NCBI RefSeq assembly: GCF_040412425.1
Contig: NC_089749.1
Span: 11,646,162-11,710,161, forward strand
Direction: 5' to 3'
Source of the DNA: Macrobrachium rosenbergii
Taxonomy: Eukaryota > Arthropoda > Malacostraca > Decapoda > Palaemonidae
DNA length: 64,000 nucleotides
In this document: positions 59,965 to 64,000 of the stretch, one piece after another
Numbering within the stretch: the stretch's first letter is position 1
How the letters are laid out: the number at the start of each line of letters is the position of its first letter
Translations under genes and position numbers: made by a program
Notes under the pieces: generated by a model
The model's input: the letters and a program-made list of their open reading frames with translations, nothing else
What the model was told of the DNA's origin: nothing
Databases searched by the model: none

Positions 59965-60824
59965 GCCTCGATGGGATATAAAACGTAGAGAGACAGAAAT
60001 ACTCCTGCATTAAAGAGAAATACTCTTCAGCAGAATTCCGACTGAACATTTGAAGAATGTCAATTTCCAGGAGGTTTCTTACCTCGACATCGAAGCGACA
60101 TGTCGAACTCAATGAAAAACTTCCGGCGCTCGGCTTCATCTTTTTGGAGAGGAAGTTATTACGAAGTTATATATGAATTGCGATAAAGGGGCCACGGCTA
60201 GGGAAAGAACGAGTTTGAATACTCCATCTTATTTGTGCAGAGACAAACCCTTTATTCAAGCTCAGTTAGTCTTTTGGAGGTGGAACTAGACCTATAATGG
60301 GGTTCTAGACCTATAGTAAGGATTTTGTCAAGTTTTTCTTTGATAAAGTAAGCGTTAATCCGATGTCCAACCCTCGTCTCTGTCTGGAAATAGAATAGAC
60401 AGGAGTGTATAAGATTTCTTAATAGGTTTGACAAAGGAAATTTGATTTAAGAAAACGTCCAGTTAAGCAAATTACAAAGGTTTCCATATTCCTTTTTAAA
60501 AAAATACACATAAATGAAACATCATCGACTGGAAAAATGAAATTATGGTTTATCAGTTGTCCATTGAGGCTAATTACCAAAGTTGACATATTTCTTGAAT
60601 CAAATACACAAAAGATAACTGGAAAACCTTGGCAGATTCACGGCTCAGTAAACGGAAGTATCTCGAGGTACAGCAATAACAGTTGAAATTTACTAAAGTT
60701 ACACCGAGGATACTTTAGCCGAAGTTAAGGCGCATATTGCCTGTGGTTTAATTAAAAGTTGCAACTAAGTAATACGAGAGTTCCACTGCCTAACGGCCAA
60801 CCTTCCGGGAGAGTGCGTTTTTTT

Positions 60825-60828
<4 letters not shown>
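59965..60828. other. Unique DNA, nothing recognised
   Basis: No tandem array or coding signal. Confidence 0.4.
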
Positions 60829-60881
<53 letters not shown>

Positions 60882-60973
60882 GGATAAATCTCATCTCTCT
60901 CTCTCTCTCTCTCTCTCTCATACACACACATACCCAGCCACAAGGATAAATCTCTCTCTCTCTCTCTCTCTCT

Positions 60974-61018
<45 letters not shown>

Positions 61019-61020
61019 GA

Positions 61021-61082
<62 letters not shown>

Positions 61083-61090
61083 CTCTCTTC
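60829..61090. repeat. Compound (CT)n-(CA)n array with duplicated linker
   Basis: Four CT runs are separated by CA runs. The linker CACAAGGATAAATCTC occurs twice (about 60876-60893 and 60939-60953) and a related ACAAAGATTCCTCTC once, so the microsatellite and its flank were duplicated together. Confidence 0.95.
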
Positions 61091-61110
61091 TAGAAATAGT
61101 TTCGTTATTT

Positions 61111-61230
61111 TTCCTCCTGTTACACCTTTCAAACCTTTTACTGCCAATTTCCGTTACGGCGCTGATGACCTCATAGGTCATAGTGATTGGCCTTTGGCTT
61201 AAATTCTATATTCAATTCAGTTCAATTCAG
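61111..61230 (+). mobile_element. Family B repeat, copy B6 (3-prime fragment)
   Basis: From CCTCCTGTTACACCTTTCAA through GACCTCATAGGTCATAGTG to TTGGCCTTTGGCTTAAATTC and CAATTCAGTTCAATTCAG. Truncated at 5 prime next to the CT array. Confidence 0.92.
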
Positions 61231-61345
61231 GTAAACTAGAAATTTCGAAAACTGTCAAGTTCTAATTGTCAGTAACTGCTGTTCAACAGTCGATACCAAA
61301 ACTTCTTCATTGTCAGAAGGGAAATGCTTCTTCTCTTCAAACTGA

Positions 61346-61732
61346 GTCCGAATTTCTTCGGCGAAATCGAGTTTTCTGTACAGCGGCTACAGCGTATAAT
61401 CAAGGCCACCGAAAACAGATCTAGCTTTCGGTGGTCTCAGTATAATGCTGTATGAGCCTCGACCCATGAAATTTTAACCACCGCTCGGTGGTGGCCTATC
61501 CTATATCGTTGCTAGAAGCACGATTATGGTTAACTTTAAACTTAAATAAAATAAGAACTACTGAGGCTACAGGGCTGCAGTTTGTTACGTGTGATGATTG
61601 GAGGGTGGATGATCAACATACCAATTTGCAGCCCTCTAGCCTCGGTAGTTTTTAAGATCTGAGGGCGGACAGAAAAAAAGTGCGGACGGACAGACAAAGC
61701 CGTCACAACAGTTTTCTTTTATAGAAGACTAC
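61346..61732 (-). mobile_element. Family A repeat, copy A16
   Basis: Minus-strand copy with a shortened terminal hairpin (CCGAATTTCTTCGGCG). The long inverted repeat has changes on one arm (TACAGGGCTGCAGTTTGTTA). Confidence 0.92.
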
Positions 61733-62262
61733 AAATTTCATTCCATAACATAGAAAACTTAAACGACAAAATCACGGGAGACGACATTTTCAAGGCTCGA
61801 CTCGACGGCCAAAACAAAACAACAACACTTAAGAAAATAAATATACAACAACCCCACATTTACCCACCAGCCATGATCTTCACATCAAAGATCTAATTAA
61901 AAATCATCATCGCAATTTGATGTGCCAGCGCACATCGTCCAGTGACGTGTACTAACACATGAAACCAGCCGGTGTGAAATCTCGCCGAGCAAAATGTGCC
62001 TTGAGTAAAATGCTGCCGAGCAGAGCACAGGCATAATCCGGCATTTTGTCGAGTCCGAATCTTTCCGGATAATCCATAAAGGTCCATTAGGCAACAACAT
62101 ACGGGATTACGGATCAATCAAATCTCCTGCTAATCCAATACCCGCTTCGGTAAATATCTATTTTCTGCCTCGGTAGCTCATTGTGAGAGAGAGATGAGAG
62201 AAGGAATGTGATAAACCATGTGATGCGTTCTCACATTTCTCGGATGGTTTGTCGCCGTAGTA
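61733..62262. other. Unique DNA containing TAATCC cluster
   Basis: Holds the motif cluster at 62034-62136; no gene is recognised. Confidence 0.45.
62034..62136. promoter_or_regulatory. Cluster of TAATCC (Otx/Bicoid-type) motifs
   Basis: TAATCC at 62034-62039, 62070-62075 and 62131-62136, and GGATTA at 62104-62109: four matches in 103 bp. TAATCC is the known core for K50 homeodomain proteins such as Otx. The stretch is non-repetitive and GC-richer than average. Enhancer role is inference. Confidence 0.3.
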
Positions 62263-62263
62263 C

Positions 62264-62294
<31 letters not shown>

Positions 62295-62335
62295 CAATAA
62301 TAATAATAATAATAATAATACACACAATAATAATA
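62264..62335. repeat. (AAT)n microsatellite, interrupted
   Basis: About 20 AAT units with AC interruptions. Confidence 0.95.
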
Positions 62336-62413
62336 TGTAACTGAAGCTTTATTGATGAGTAGCCCATGCCATGAAGTATACAGTAACAATGAATTAAATC
62401 ATTTGCTTCCATG

Positions 62414-62640
<227 letters not shown>

Positions 62641-62910
62641 ATTATATAAACTTACCGTAGACTCATAAAGAAAGGTATTTTATAAGGTACCCACCAAAAC
62701 CTGGAAAATATGAGAACATCATATTAACTCTTTGAGAGCACATTCACTTCCATCTTAAGCGTCAGAACCAGAGGAGAACAGTAAAAGAAAACACAAAAAA
62801 CACGAAAGTGTTTCATAAGAAATGATAGAACTGTCTTACTTAAAAAAGTGTTTGCAACTTGATTGATAGGTTAACTTTACTGAAGTAATTTGTCATTACT
62901 GTACAGGTAG

Positions 62911-63000
62911 GAATGTTTAGTTTAAACATTCGTATATTCAATGTGTCTTCACATTGAACTGGATAAGACTGCAACATTTTTCTACATGCTTACTGCATGT
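62911..63000. other. Three consecutive short hairpins
   Basis: GAATGTTTA/TAAACATTC (62911-62931, 3-nt loop), TTCAATGTG/CACATTGAA (62937-62958, TCTT loop) and ACATGC/GCATGT (62984-63000, 5-nt loop). All three stems are perfect. No repeat family or gene is recognised here. Confidence 0.6.
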
Positions 63001-63254
63001 TTAATTTTGTACTATCGTATAGAAGGATTATTTTCTTGTCATTTCGGAAAAGGGTGAAGGTGCTAGCCCCATTCCCTTTTTCTTAATTCCAGTAGATGCT
63101 GCCTATTAAATCCACAACCTTTGAAATCATAGAGTCAGAACTATCCTTAATATATAAATAAATAAATAAATATATAGTATGTGTGTGTGCAAGGTTAAAA
63201 GTATGTATGTATATGTAGAGAGTATACTTTGTACTCTACATATACACATTTATG

Positions 63255-63256
63255 TG

Positions 63257-63317
<61 letters not shown>
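63255..63317. repeat. (TA)n microsatellite
   Basis: About 30 TA units, preceded by a GTAGAGAGTATACTTTGTAC / CTCTAC inverted repeat at 63216-63240. Confidence 0.95.
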
Positions 63318-63319
<2 letters not shown>

Positions 63320-64000
63320 CAATAAAATAATATTTTTGTAATATGGCAGTGCAGGCGACAAACCCTCGTTGGTAATTTGGGGGTAACAGACCTCCGATGA
63401 AAAATAGCAAGCCCGGCTAATAGCATTTGCTTGTAAGTATAACATTTGAGATACGACAGCAGTGTCATGTGCAGGACATGTGTTGTGTCAATTCTCCGCG
63501 GTACTCTGCTATTTAGGGAATGACTTGGTGTTTGTTTAGCGTACCATTGTTATCGGTTGTATCAGTAGTATCTATGTTTAAGAAACCTTTTTGATAGGCC
63601 AGGATTCAGTATTTAAAGCAGATCTTTCGATGCAAACTTTTTTTTTTTTTTGGAAGATCGTAATTTTTATTGGTTTTTTGTGCCTTTTCTATTAGCTAAA
63701 ATGGCGAGTACGGAAAGCACTTTCCTGAGATGCAACCGAGTACCGGGACCTTTCCCTGAAAAAAAGAGGGACGCCATATCTTAAAAACTAACCACAGAAT
63801 TTTCTTGAAAATAATCTCATTATTATTCCCACACCCAAGAAACTCTTGTAATACTTATTTATCCCAACGTAACCTAACCTAGGGGCATGGCAAAAAAAAT
63901 CGGGGGTAGTACTGTACAGTACTAGCGTACACCTTAGGAATTTGCTTACGGGATTTCGTAGTTTTAATGAGCTTGCTTTTAATAACGGTAATTTTTCAGA
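63318..64000. other. Unique DNA with a 16-bp palindrome
   Basis: A perfect palindrome AGTACTGTACAGTACT lies at 63908-63923, just after AACGTAACCTAACCTAGG. No gene is seen. Confidence 0.45.

Noticed and set aside
63877..63893. Arthropod telomere repeat (CCTAA)n
   Set aside because: Only about two units (ACCTAACCTAGG); far too short to be telomeric.

Overview
This window looks like non-coding, repeat-saturated nuclear DNA from a decapod crustacean, most likely a shrimp or prawn. Reasons: very dense long microsatellites ((TA)n, (GA)n/(TC)n, (TTA)n, (GT)n), several hairpin-rich dispersed repeats, and short retroposons that I recall as typical of decapod genomes. The commonest repeat (family A here) resembles sequence I remember from Macrobrachium-type transcripts; that is memory, not a search result. 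There is no bacterial or viral gene organisation, and I find no convincing complete protein-coding gene. Most long open frames are microsatellite translations (YIYIY, ERERER, SLSLSL, poly-N) or frames through dispersed repeats.

Layout. 0-13 kb: AT-rich unique DNA with the first six copies of family A and several microsatellites. 13-27 kb: long (TA)n arrays, a 0.3-kb foldback element (14955-15280), a hairpin-bearing satellite (16385-17106), a 1-kb polypyrimidine tract (18660-19690), and a pair of tRNA-derived SINEs (26541-27022). 27-31 kb: a degraded non-LTR reverse transcriptase relic with a family B element inserted into it. 31-41 kb: dense (TA)n arrays, two foldback elements, a tRNA-like SINE palindrome (39360-39475), a CRE-like TGACGTGA array, and two possible micro-exons on the + strand (38767-38793 and 40264-40298). 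42-50 kb: four unrelated minisatellites, plus an unclassified coding-like relic. 52-64 kb: more tandem repeats, two foldback elements, GC-richer islands that look like conserved regulatory DNA, and five more family A copies.

Family A (16 copies, roughly a tenth of the window, 8 per orientation) is the most distinctive signal. Each full copy is about 400 bp and carries four palindromes: a terminal 8-bp hairpin, a hairpin of about 93 nt with arms near 40 nt, an interrupted palindrome around ATAGATCTAT, and a 10-bp GC-rich hairpin followed by a T run. It has no terminal inverted repeats and sits between T residues, so a non-autonomous rolling-circle (Helentron-like) element is one hypothesis. 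Family B (6 copies, about 280 bp) is also built from short hairpins.

If a gene spans this window, it would be present mainly as introns; the only hints are the weak exon candidates near 38.8, 40.3 and 43.2 kb. All calls were made by eye; copy numbers of tandem units and the edges of diverged repeats are approximate.
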